Shown piece after piece: positions 1-5,671 of a DNA stretch of 5,671 nt. The position numbers and the translations under genes are program-made. How positions within the stretch are numbered: position 1 is the stretch's first letter; each line of letters starts with the position of its first letter. Origin of the DNA: Thermodesulfobacteriota bacterium (GTDB lineage Bacteria > Desulfobacterota > Desulfomonilia > Desulfomonilales > Desulfomonilaceae); contig JAUPKT010000028.1 in the NCBI GenBank assembly GCA_030837305.1, positions 1-5,671 of the forward strand. The letters are read 5' to 3'. The notes under the pieces were generated by a model, which worked only from the letters and a program-made list of their open reading frames with translations, did not search any database and had not been told where the DNA came from.

Positions 1-1196
1 ATCGCCAATAAAGGCTCAAAAATCTTTCTTCTGAAGGCAACAGGTAGAAAATCATAAATGATCTGAAGTCTTCTCGCTAAGTATCTGTCATAACCTCCGA
101 ACAACTCGTCCCCGCCGTCTCCCGACAGGGCGACGGTAACGTCGGTGCGTGTGTGTCGACACAGTTGCCAAGTGGGCAATGACGACGAATCCCCGAAAGG
201 CTCTCCAAAGTGCCTTACGAGCATGGGGAAAATCTCCTCCTCGTTCAAATTGGAGGAGTACTCGTGGTGATCAGTCCCCAAATGAGCGGCAGCACGTTGT
301 GACCACTTTGATTCATCATGGGATGTGCCGGGAAATGTGACGCTAAAAGTCTTGATTCTCTCGCTAGACGATTGAGTCATGAGTGCGGTCACCAGAGAGG
401 AATCTATCCCGCCGCTGAGAAATGCGCCCAGCGGAACGTCCGAGATGAGTCTTAAACGAACAGCGTCGCTCAATAGCTCTGCCAGCTTCTCTTTCGCCTC
501 TTCGTAATCCTGGTCATGCTCCGGAAGTGGGGGCTGCCAATAACGTTTAAGCGTCACGCCATGCTGGTCGAAAAATGCCATGTGAGCGGCGGGGAGTTTA
601 TGTATGCCTGAGAAAATCGAGTGTGGAGCCGGCACAAAGTCATAGAGTAAGTATTCCAAGAAAGCCTTCTGAGAGAGACCACGAGGTACCTGCGAATCTT
701 GTATGAGGGAGAATAACTCTGATGAAAAGCTCATACGGTGACCATTAAAATGATAGTACAGAGGTTTCTTCCCAAGCCGGTCCCTGGCCATGAACAAACG
801 TCTTCTCTCCACATCCCAGATGGCAAAACTAAACATGCCGTTCAGATCATCCAACATCCTTTCCTGTTTTTCCTGGTAAAGCGCCAACAGGATCTCGGAA
901 TCGGAAGTTGTCCTGAAAACGTGTCCTTTCTTTTCAAGTGATGCCCGTAAGGGCAGGAAATTGTAGATTTCTCCGTTGAAAACCAACGCCAAAGACCCGT
1001 CCGGCGCTACCATGGGCTGTCGCGCGGACTCAGAAAGATCAAGTATGGACAGCCGACGGTGCCCGAGTATGCATCCTTCAAATTGGCTTATTCCGGACAT
1101 GTCGGGGCCTCGATGGATCAGGGTCTCATTCATAAGCTCTACGGCCCTATGAGAGGGTTTCTCATCGAAGTCGACTACGCCGCAAATTCCACACAT
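1..1196 (-). CDS. asnB: Asparagine synthase, glutamine-hydrolysing (AsnB family), 3' end outside window
   Basis: This enzyme makes asparagine from aspartate, glutamine and ATP in the cytoplasm. Its N-terminal domain releases ammonia from glutamine and its C-terminal domain adenylates aspartate. Read on the minus strand, 398 codons are open without a break. The protein begins MCGICGVVDF, so Cys2 is the class II amidotransferase nucleophile once Met1 is removed; this fixes the start. Glutamine-site motifs follow in order: RGPD (29-32), GHRRLSILDLS (45-55), VFNGEIYN (72-79), SDSE (98-101) and ARDRLGKKPLYY (137-148). The synthetase domain shows the pyrophosphatase loop LSGGIDSS (260-267) and LSGDGGDELFGGY (357-369). 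A GAGGAGAGG ribosome-binding site lies at 1205-1213. Full-length relatives have roughly 600-650 residues, so about 60% is present. Close paralogues in exopolysaccharide clusters perform amidotransfer on other substrates, and the missing downstream context is needed to separate them from true AsnB. Confidence 0.93.
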   Translation of the reverse strand, partial: MCGICGVVDFDEKPSHRAVELMNETLIHRGPDMSGISQFEGCILGHRRLSILDLSESARQPMVAPDGSLALVFNGEIYNFLPLRASLEKKGHVFRTTSDSEILLALYQEKQERMLDDLNGMFSFAIWDVERRRLFMARDRLGKKPLYYHFNGHRMSFSSELFSLIQDSQVPRGLSQKAFLEYLLYDFVPAPHSIFSGIHKLPAAHMAFFDQHGVTLKRYWQPPLPEHDQDYEEAKEKLAELLSDAVRLRLISDVPLGAFLSGGIDSSLVTALMTQSSSERIKTFSVTFPGTSHDESKWSQRAAAHLGTDHHEYSSNLNEEEIFPMLVRHFGEPFGDSSSLPTWQLCRHTRTDVTVALSGDGGDELFGGYDRYLARRLQIIYDFLPVAFRRKIFEPLLA

Positions 1197-1273
1197 GAAA
1201 ATTTCCTCTCCTCACAGAGTACGTGTTGGCGCGCAGATAAGACTTGTGGAAAAGACCAAGAAAATAAAATAGT

Positions 1274-1302
1274 TTGTGTTGACATTTAATATATTTTATG
1301 AA
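1274..1302 (+). promoter_or_regulatory. Weak possible promoter for the DUF2314 gene
   Basis: TTGTGT (1274-1279) and TATGAA (1297-1302) are separated by 17 bases and would start transcription near 1309, leaving a leader of about 70 bases that includes the small upstream ORF. Matches are three of six and four of six. Its -10 overlaps the -10 proposed on the opposite strand, so the two promoters could compete if both are real. Low confidence. Confidence 0.22.
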
Positions 1303-1320
1303 AGGTAGATCTCGCTTCAA
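1293..1320 (-). promoter_or_regulatory. Possible sigma-70 promoter for the asparagine synthase gene
   Basis: On the minus strand, TTGAAG (1320-1315) is followed after 16 bases by TAAAAT (1298-1293), giving reasonable matches to the -35 and -10 consensus. Transcription would begin near 1286 and leave a leader of about 90 bases before the start codon at 1196. This is the better of the promoter-like pairs in the region, but AT-rich sequence produces such matches by chance. Confidence 0.35.
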
Positions 1321-1351
1321 GGGATATAGCATGCTGGAGGAAGCATCGCTA

Positions 1352-1381
1352 ATGTTTTTTGCTGGAGGATCTAGGCAATGA
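1352..1381 (+). CDS. Possible nine-codon leader peptide MFFAGGSRQ
   Basis: An ATG at 1352 opens a nine-codon frame ending in TGA at 1379-1381. The stop overlaps the ATG of the following large gene as ATGA, an arrangement typical of translational coupling. A GGAGG at 1336-1340 lies 11 bases upstream, within the first copy of the repeated TGCTGGAGGA. The ribosome-binding site of the large gene (1364-1368) lies inside this frame, so ribosomes translating the leader would cross it. ATGCT (1331-1335) and AGCAT (1342-1346) could pair and hold the first GGAGG in a loop. The peptide has no run of a single amino-acid codon that would suggest classical attenuation. The frame is seen directly; its translation is inference. 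Confidence 0.3.
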   Translation: MFFAGGSRQ

Positions 1382-3468
1382 TACAGGTTAGGTGCCCGGA
1401 ATGCAGTTATCTTCAGACATTGTCGGAAGAGAGGTTTTCAAACATTTCCGAGGACTTTCTGAACTGCCCGCATTGCCATGCACGCATCCCGAAACAATGG
1501 ACACCTGTGAACCCGGATAATGTTCCCGATGATGTTCGACACAGGATCGTCGCCTTTTCGAGACGAATTCTCAATGGTGGTGAGGTGAGCAAGGCGGTGG
1601 TCAGTGCATTGGAAGCCCTCGTGCGTCGTCACGGTCAGATTGAGTCGAGCCTTAAAGCCTTGGGTATAGGATATGCGTACCTCGGAGAAAGCAAGAAAGC
1701 CGAGGAGTACCTCTTACTAGCTCTCGACGAACCAGTGGACTCAGAAGACATCTTGCGGTGGCTCCTTAAGGTCCAACTGGATCTCAAAAACTATGACGAA
1801 GCATACAAGACGGGCACTCGATTAACATCACTTGAGGGAGTAATTGTGAGGGATGAAGATGTTGCTCGTACGGCACTCGCCCTTATGGGTCTCGAACGGG
1901 ATGAAGAGGCGCGATATCTACTTGAGTCATATCCCAACTTAGATAAGACCAATGCAACAGTGAAAAAAGTCTTGCGAAAGATGAATCGTGGGAAGACCAT
2001 CAATCAGTCAAGCTGGTATTCTGCCCTGCGATTGTTTAACAACCTAATGGCGACGTCGGGAAAACACCGCTTTCAGACGCTCCGAGACAAAGCCGTAAGC
2101 CTTATCAAGTCCAACATTGTTGCAGGGCACAGCGAGAAAAGGGAATTCGAGGGCAGGGGCTCACGTTCTCGGCAACGTTTTCCGATAGTGAATGATTTGA
2201 AAAGCGTCGTGCATCCGCGCACGGTTCATATGGAGTATTGGATATACTGCCCTACAGAGCAAGTCCCAGACTGGCAGAAAATCAATAACGACTTGGAAAC
2301 ATCGTGTTCAAATGATTTGGAACTCAAGTCATGCTTTGCCCAGATGGACCATCTGATTCACCAGGGAGCACTGACAATTGAATATGTAACAAGATCAGAG
2401 GCAGAAGATCTCTTTGAGTATCCGGAAGACATGCTCCCGCGAAACTCACGCGGGCTCAGTGACGCAGATGTGGACACCGTCAAGGATGCCCGGATGATCG
2501 TTAGGTTGCGATTTCTTCAGAGGGTGGATAATACAGCTCTGTGGCTGCATTTTGTGGCCTTGGTTGCAGAGGTGTTCCGATCTATGACACACGGGGTCGT
2601 TCAAGACGTCGTTTCTCACACGCTTTGGGGTGAGCGCGAATGGAAGAAGAATCTGATAGGAACAACTGGGGTGCGTCTGGATTCTCACGTCAATTGCGAA
2701 GCTGTCGAAGAGAGCGATGGATTATGGATTCATACCCACGGCATGCAAAAATTTGGATTACCGGAATTGGAACTGGAACAGGTGCCGGGTGAATTAGCTG
2801 TTCAGGCGCCAAAACTCATGCTCATGATTGCACGGACTCTTCTGCAGATGAATCCCATTCAGGGGAGTGTCGTGGGGCCTTTGTCGGTTGCATCGACGCC
2901 TTTCTCGTTCAGTCTCAGTATGCGCAACCCGGATGATGAGGGCCATTTTCCAGGAGGAAGCTGCATGGTCAAGGCGTTCATGAGAGGTCACGACCCGAAC
3001 AAGTCGGATGCCACCCATGAAGTTCTTACGAGAATCGCAGCCCATAACGAGTCGGTTCAATCAAGCTCTGGGGATACGTCGGTTGAAACGGAAGAAGACT
3101 TGAAAATCATTCTGCGTGACAAGCTGCTTCATGCCCACAAGAGAGCCCGCACCGATCTTCCCCTTTTTAAGAGAAGTTTTCGTCGCGAGGGAACAAGCGA
3201 TGGCCGTGTTCATGCCGTAAAGGTCCGATTTGACTCAGAACAAGGCGAACATGAGTGGATGTGGGTTTCCCTGGATACATGGAAAGGACGAGAACTAGAG
3301 GGCTACTTGGCAAACAGTCCGGTCTTGATAAAGAGTTTGGCCAAGGGAAGTCGCATTAACGTGAGTGACAAGGATATTTTCGACTGGGTGATCATGAGCA
3401 ACGGCAGCGTCTTAGAGGGTGGCTTTACGGAGACGCAGCGAACCGGTGTCATTTCACAAACCAACTAG
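1378..3468 (+). CDS. Zinc-ribbon / TPR-like / DUF2314 multidomain protein of unknown function
   Basis: This 696-residue gene is complete. The start is secure: an in-frame TAG lies at 1372-1374 and GGAGG (1364-1368) sits nine bases before the ATG. Residues 6-33 form a zinc ribbon with two CPxC knuckles (C6, C9, C30, C33). Residues about 88-190 hold roughly three TPR-like helical pairs, for example around YLGESKKAEEYLLLAL. A basic, probably flexible stretch near 250-268 follows. The middle region (about 280-550) includes WIHTHGMQKFGLPELEL (450-466), which resembles the conserved W-x-HTHG ... ELE signature that I associate with DUF4026-type proteins. After a serine-rich acidic linker (about 560-575), residues about 613-690 match DUF2314 (YegJ-like): AVKVRF, GEHEWMWV, LANSPVLIKSL, IFDW and a final GGFTET. 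There is no signal peptide or clear membrane segment, so it is probably cytoplasmic. No biochemical role is established for these domains. The DUF2314 call is strong and the middle-domain call moderate. Confidence 0.88.
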   Translation: MIQVRCPECSYLQTLSEERFSNISEDFLNCPHCHARIPKQWTPVNPDNVPDDVRHRIVAFSRRILNGGEVSKAVVSALEALVRRHGQIESSLKALGIGYAYLGESKKAEEYLLLALDEPVDSEDILRWLLKVQLDLKNYDEAYKTGTRLTSLEGVIVRDEDVARTALALMGLERDEEARYLLESYPNLDKTNATVKKVLRKMNRGKTINQSSWYSALRLFNNLMATSGKHRFQTLRDKAVSLIKSNIVAGHSEKREFEGRGSRSRQRFPIVNDLKSVVHPRTVHMEYWIYCPTEQVPDWQKINNDLETSCSNDLELKSCFAQMDHLIHQGALTIEYVTRSEAEDLFEYPEDMLPRNSRGLSDADVDTVKDARMIVRLRFLQRVDNTALWLHFVALVAEVFRSMTHGVVQDVVSHTLWGEREWKKNLIGTTGVRLDSHVNCEAVEESDGLWIHTHGMQKFGLPELELEQVPGELAVQAPKLMLMIARTLLQMNPIQGSVVGPLSVASTPFSFSLSMRNPDDEGHFPGGSCMVKAFMRGHDPNKSDATHEVLTRIAAHNESVQSSSGDTSVETEEDLKIILRDKLLHAHKRARTDLPLFKRSFRREGTSDGRVHAVKVRFDSEQGEHEWMWVSLDTWKGRELEGYLANSPVLIKSLAKGSRINVSDKDIFDWVIMSNGSVLEGGFTETQRTGVISQTN

Positions 3469-3526
3469 TGGAATAGCCCTCACATAGGGAGGTTTCCTAT
3501 CTCCAAGTAAAGTCCCATGCCGCACC

Positions 3527-3544
3527 GGATCTTCATGAAGATCC
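3527..3544 (+). terminator. Perfect 18-bp palindrome, possible terminator or operator
   Basis: GGATCTTCATGAAGATCC is a perfect inverted repeat. As RNA it would form a seven-pair stem with a CATG loop, 58 bases after the DUF2314 stop codon. The bases after it (TCTTCGACTATTTC) are pyrimidine-rich but are not a clean T-run, so intrinsic termination would be weak. As DNA, the symmetry equally suits a dimeric regulator's site upstream of parC. The palindrome is seen directly; its function is not determined. Confidence 0.4.
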
Positions 3545-3612
3545 TCTTCGACTATTTCAGCTTGCCTTATTTTGCTCTCATGATTAAGTTGTGTCGCCCT
3601 CGCCTACCCTAG

Positions 3613-3641
3613 GTGGCCGTGGGAGCCACATAGGTTTGTGG
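3613..3641 (+). promoter_or_regulatory. Two mutually exclusive stems in the parC leader
   Basis: GTGGC (3613-3617) can pair with GCCAC (3625-3629), while CCACA (3626-3630) can pair with TGTGG (3637-3641). The two stems share bases 3626-3629, so only one can form at a time. They sit about 10 bases before the parC ribosome-binding site. Such competing structures are seen in switchable leaders, but five-pair stems are short and chance is a real alternative. Confidence 0.25.
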
Positions 3642-3651
3642 AGTGAGGCCA

Positions 3652-3658
3652 GAGGTGA
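3652..3658 (+). promoter_or_regulatory. Ribosome-binding site that fixes the parC start
   Basis: GAGGTGA complements the 3' end of 16S rRNA and lies 10 bases before the ATG at 3669. An in-frame TAG at 3660-3662 excludes any earlier start except a GTG at 3666, which would add only one residue. Confidence 0.7.
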
Positions 3659-3668
3659 CTAGACTGTG

Positions 3669-5671
3669 ATGGATCTCAAAAACGCCGGTATTCAAGGAAC
3701 CAAAGAAACAGACCTGCGCGTCGAATTGGAGAAGCGTTACCTAGCGTATGCTTTGTCGACAATCGTGTCCCGAGCGCTTCCGGATGTTCGGGACGGACTG
3801 AAACCTGTGCACCGCCGAATCCTGTATGCCATGCACGCCATGAAGCTGAGCGATACGGCCAAGATGCGCAAGTCAGCAGCGGTAGTCGGAGAAGTCATAG
3901 GGAAATACCATCCCCATGGAGATCAAGCCGCGTACGATGCGCTGGTTCGGATGGCACAGGATTTCAGCCTCCGATATCCTTTGATTGACGGATCAGGGAA
4001 CTTTGGTTCCCTGGACGGCGATTCACCGGCTGCAATGCGGTATACCGAGACCCGTCCGAGTCGTTATGCGTCGTTGCTGCTGCGAGAGATTGATGAGGGA
4101 ACAACTGAGTTCAGGCCCACGTATGATGCCATGGGAGAGGAGCCTCTCATTCTTCCCGCTGCAGTACCAAATCTCCTGCTCAACGGATCGTCGGGAATCG
4201 CAGTGGGTATGAGCTGTTCATTTCCACCGCACAATCTGTCTGAAGTTGTTGCCGCGTGCCGGGCGATGATCCGAGAGCCTCGGCTGGGAGTGTCAGATCT
4301 GCTTTCATACATCAAAGGGCCGGACTTTCCCACGGGAGGAGAGGTACTGGATCATGAGAACGGCTTGGCAGAGATTTATCGCACAGGACACGGCTCCATA
4401 AGACACCGTGGTACTTTTCAAGTTGAAAAACAGCATCGAGGACGTATCAATATCGTGCTGACGTCAATCCCGTACTCCGTGAACAAATCTCGGTTGATCG
4501 AACGCATCGCAAATCTCATACGCGACAAAAAACTTCGGCAGGTGATAGACGTACGGGATGAAAGTGCACAGGACGTTAGGGTGGTTCTCGAACTCAAGGG
4601 TCCGGATGTCAATCCGGAGACCGTGATGGCGTTCCTCTACAAGCATACGGAGTTGCTCATTAATTTTCCGGCAAACTTCATTGCCATAACGAAAGAGGGC
4701 GTACCTGAACGCCTGAGCCTGCCTCAATTGCTGAAACACTTCTTGGATTTCCGACACGAAACGGTTGTCCTTCGTCTTCGTCACCGTCTAGAGATACTCC
4801 TGAAACGCATTCACCTGTTGGAGGGTTTTGAGATCATTTTTGACGATCTAGATCTTGCACTGAGACTTATCCGGGAAGCCAAGAACAGGCAAGAGGCGTT
4901 CAACAAACTCCAAGAGGCATTTCCCCTCGACAAAGAACAAACTGACGCAATACTCGAGTTAAGGCTCTATAAATTGGTGGGAATCGAAATGGGCAAGGTG
5001 TTGGAAGAACTCAGCACCAAGAGGAAAGAAGCTGCCGACATAACCAAAGACCTGTCAAGTGCTGACCGGATCTGGAAAATTATTGACAAGGAGCTTGCTG
5101 ATATTGCCATTCAATTTGGAGACCAACGGCGTACAAACATCATCGAGCAAATCACGGCGGCAGCCCTTGATTTTGACCCTGATGAGCTTGCGGATCATGA
5201 AGACGCAACGGTCATCTTGTCCCAACAGGGTTGGATTCGACGTATGAAAAGTCGCATAGAGGACAGCACGTCACTGAAATTCCGAGAAGGCGATGGTTTG
5301 CTAGGATTCGTGCGGGTGAATACGGCAAGTACGGTGGCGGTTTTTACGAGTGTCGGCAAGGTCTACGTCATCCGCGCGGGCAATGTGCCTGCCACCGGGG
5401 GTTTTGGCGAACCCATCGGGAATCTGTTCAGCCTTGCAGACGGAGAGAGTGCCGTGGCTCTTTTGACGCCCGACTCTCAGGAATTTAGTGGGGACTCCAC
5501 TGAACATACAGCCCGCAGTGATCACAGCCAGGATGAATGGCCCGATCAGCCGACCCTGTTCGATGAGGAAAGCCGCGCGATAGAAATGCAGTCGCTGCTT
5601 CGGGGTGAATGTCCATCCCGAGGTATTGTTGTGACGCGTCAAGGCAAGGGGTTTCGCTTCGAATACGAACA
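3669..5671 (+). CDS. parC: DNA topoisomerase IV subunit A (ParC), 3' end outside window
   Basis: This is the DNA-cleaving subunit of topoisomerase IV, which works with ParE to unlink daughter chromosomes. All 667 codons present are open. The winged-helix region has [40 protein letters not shown] (78-97) and AMRYTETR, in which Tyr125 is the catalytic tyrosine that bonds to DNA and Arg124 precedes it. GIAVGM follows, with the intercalating-type isoleucine at 177, then PPHNLSEV. The tower and coiled-coil region runs from about residue 350 to 500. The C-terminal blades begin near 509. They contain GWIRRMK and [10 protein letters not shown] where gyrase A would have its QRRGGKG-type box; that box is absent, and FGEPIGN matches the ParC style, so ParC is preferred over GyrA. 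Glu or Asp four residues after the quinolone serine position is kept (D90), but the serine itself is Gln86. An acidic insertion lies at about 602-640. Full-length relatives have about 740-800 residues. A parE neighbour is not visible. Confidence 0.92.
   Translation, partial: MDLKNAGIQGTKETDLRVELEKRYLAYALSTIVSRALPDVRDGLKPVHRRILYAMHAMKLSDTAKMRKSAAVVGEVIGKYHPHGDQAAYDALVRMAQDFSLRYPLIDGSGNFGSLDGDSPAAMRYTETRPSRYASLLLREIDEGTTEFRPTYDAMGEEPLILPAAVPNLLLNGSSGIAVGMSCSFPPHNLSEVVAACRAMIREPRLGVSDLLSYIKGPDFPTGGEVLDHENGLAEIYRTGHGSIRHRGTFQVEKQHRGRINIVLTSIPYSVNKSRLIERIANLIRDKKLRQVIDVRDESAQDVRVVLELKGPDVNPETVMAFLYKHTELLINFPANFIAITKEGVPERLSLPQLLKHFLDFRHETVVLRLRHRLEILLKRIHLLEGFEIIFDDLDLALRLIREAKNRQEAFNKLQEAFPLDKEQTDAILELRLYKLVGIEMGKVLEELSTKRKEAADITKDLSSADRIWKIIDKELADIAIQFGDQRRTNIIEQITAAALDFDPDELADHEDATVILSQQGWIRRMKSRIEDSTSLKFREGDGLLGFVRVNTASTVAVFTSVGKVYVIRAGNVPATGGFGEPIGNLFSLADGESAVALLTPDSQEFSGDSTEHTARSDHSQDEWPDQPTLFDEESRAIEMQSLLRGECPSRGIVVTRQGKGFRFEYE

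Larger units (their letters stand above)
1197..1377. promoter_or_regulatory. Divergent intergenic control region
   Basis: These 181 bases separate the start of the minus-strand asparagine synthase from the plus-strand DUF2314 gene and must hold the expression signals of both. The core at about 1253-1303 is strikingly AT-rich compared with the flanking genes. It carries an 8-bp inverted repeat, ATAAAATA (1264-1271) and TATTTTAT (1292-1299), with a 20-base centre. The plus-strand side contains a 10-bp direct repeat, TGCTGGAGGA, at 1332-1341 and 1360-1369. The second copy supplies the ribosome-binding site of the downstream gene. Operator function of the inverted repeat is inference. Confidence 0.6.
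3469..3668. other. Intergenic region with several hairpins before parC
   Basis: No credible gene lies in these 200 bases between two co-directional genes. The region contains an imperfect 7-bp stem just after the DUF2314 stop (ATAGGGA 3484-3490 with TTCCTAT 3494-3500, one G-T pair), a perfect 18-bp palindrome at 3527-3544, and two overlapping stems at 3613-3641. The octamer CACATAGG occurs twice, at 3481-3488 and 3627-3634. A weak promoter-like pair, TTGCCT (3562-3567) and TAAGTT (3585-3590) with 17 bases between them, could serve parC, but the -10 match is poor. Confidence 0.6.

Noticed and set aside
1279..1284. Perfect TTGACA as a -35 element on the plus strand
   Set aside because: At spacings of 15-18 bases downstream there is only GAAAGG, AAGGTA or similar sequence, with no -10 match, so it was not called as a promoter by itself.
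149..1289. Plus-strand open frames of 63-76 codons opposite the asparagine synthase
   Set aside because: The minus strand is continuously coding with all family motifs in order, so these are antisense shadows.
1438..3060. Several minus-strand open frames of 64-88 codons inside the DUF2314 gene
   Set aside because: They lie opposite a long gene with recognisable domains, show no recognisable protein features, and are expected by chance.
3484..3500. Intrinsic terminator right after the DUF2314 gene
   Set aside because: The stem is only seven pairs with a G-T pair and a three-base loop, and no T-run follows, so it was described but not called a terminator.
3985..5642. Short open frames on both strands within parC
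   Set aside because: They overlap the continuous parC frame with intact catalytic and blade motifs and have no independent support.
3669..5671. Gyrase subunit A instead of ParC
   Set aside because: The first C-terminal blade has no QRRGGKG-type GyrA box, and the segment [10 protein letters not shown] with GEPIGN follows the ParC pattern.

Overview
This is a bacterial chromosomal window with three large genes and two short intergenic regions. The two outer genes run off the ends of the window. Base composition looks roughly balanced (about half G+C by eye, not computed). Ribosome-binding sites are of the GGAGG or GAGGTGA type, consistent with an ordinary Shine-Dalgarno bacterium. The topoisomerase gene is ParC-like rather than GyrA-like, so the organism probably has separate gyrase and topoisomerase IV. 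Nothing here fixes the phylum. No mobile element, tRNA, rRNA or CRISPR array was seen.

Layout: (1) Positions 1196 down to 1, minus strand, hold the first 398 codons of a glutamine-hydrolysing asparagine synthase (AsnB family). The Cys2 nucleophile and the SGGIDS ATP-pyrophosphatase loop are intact. (2) Positions 1197-1377 are a divergent control region with an AT-rich core, face-to-face promoter-like sequences and an 8-bp inverted repeat. A possible nine-codon leader ORF has its own GGAGG, and its stop overlaps the next start as ATGA. (3) Positions 1378-3468, plus strand, encode a complete 696-residue protein of unknown function. It has an N-terminal zinc ribbon, TPR-like helices, a middle region resembling DUF4026-type proteins and a C-terminal DUF2314 (YegJ-like) domain. 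(4) Positions 3469-3668 hold several hairpins, including a perfect 18-bp palindrome, and a pair of mutually exclusive stems just before the next ribosome-binding site. (5) Positions 3669-5671, plus strand, hold the first 667 codons of parC, the DNA topoisomerase IV A subunit.

The genes do not form an obvious pathway. asnB is divergent from the DUF2314 gene, and parC is separated from it by 200 bases with possible termination signals, so each may be its own transcription unit. The part most worth following up is the multidomain DUF2314 protein and its leader. The parC gene has two noteworthy sequence features: glutamine at the usual quinolone-contact serine, and an acidic insertion between C-terminal blades.
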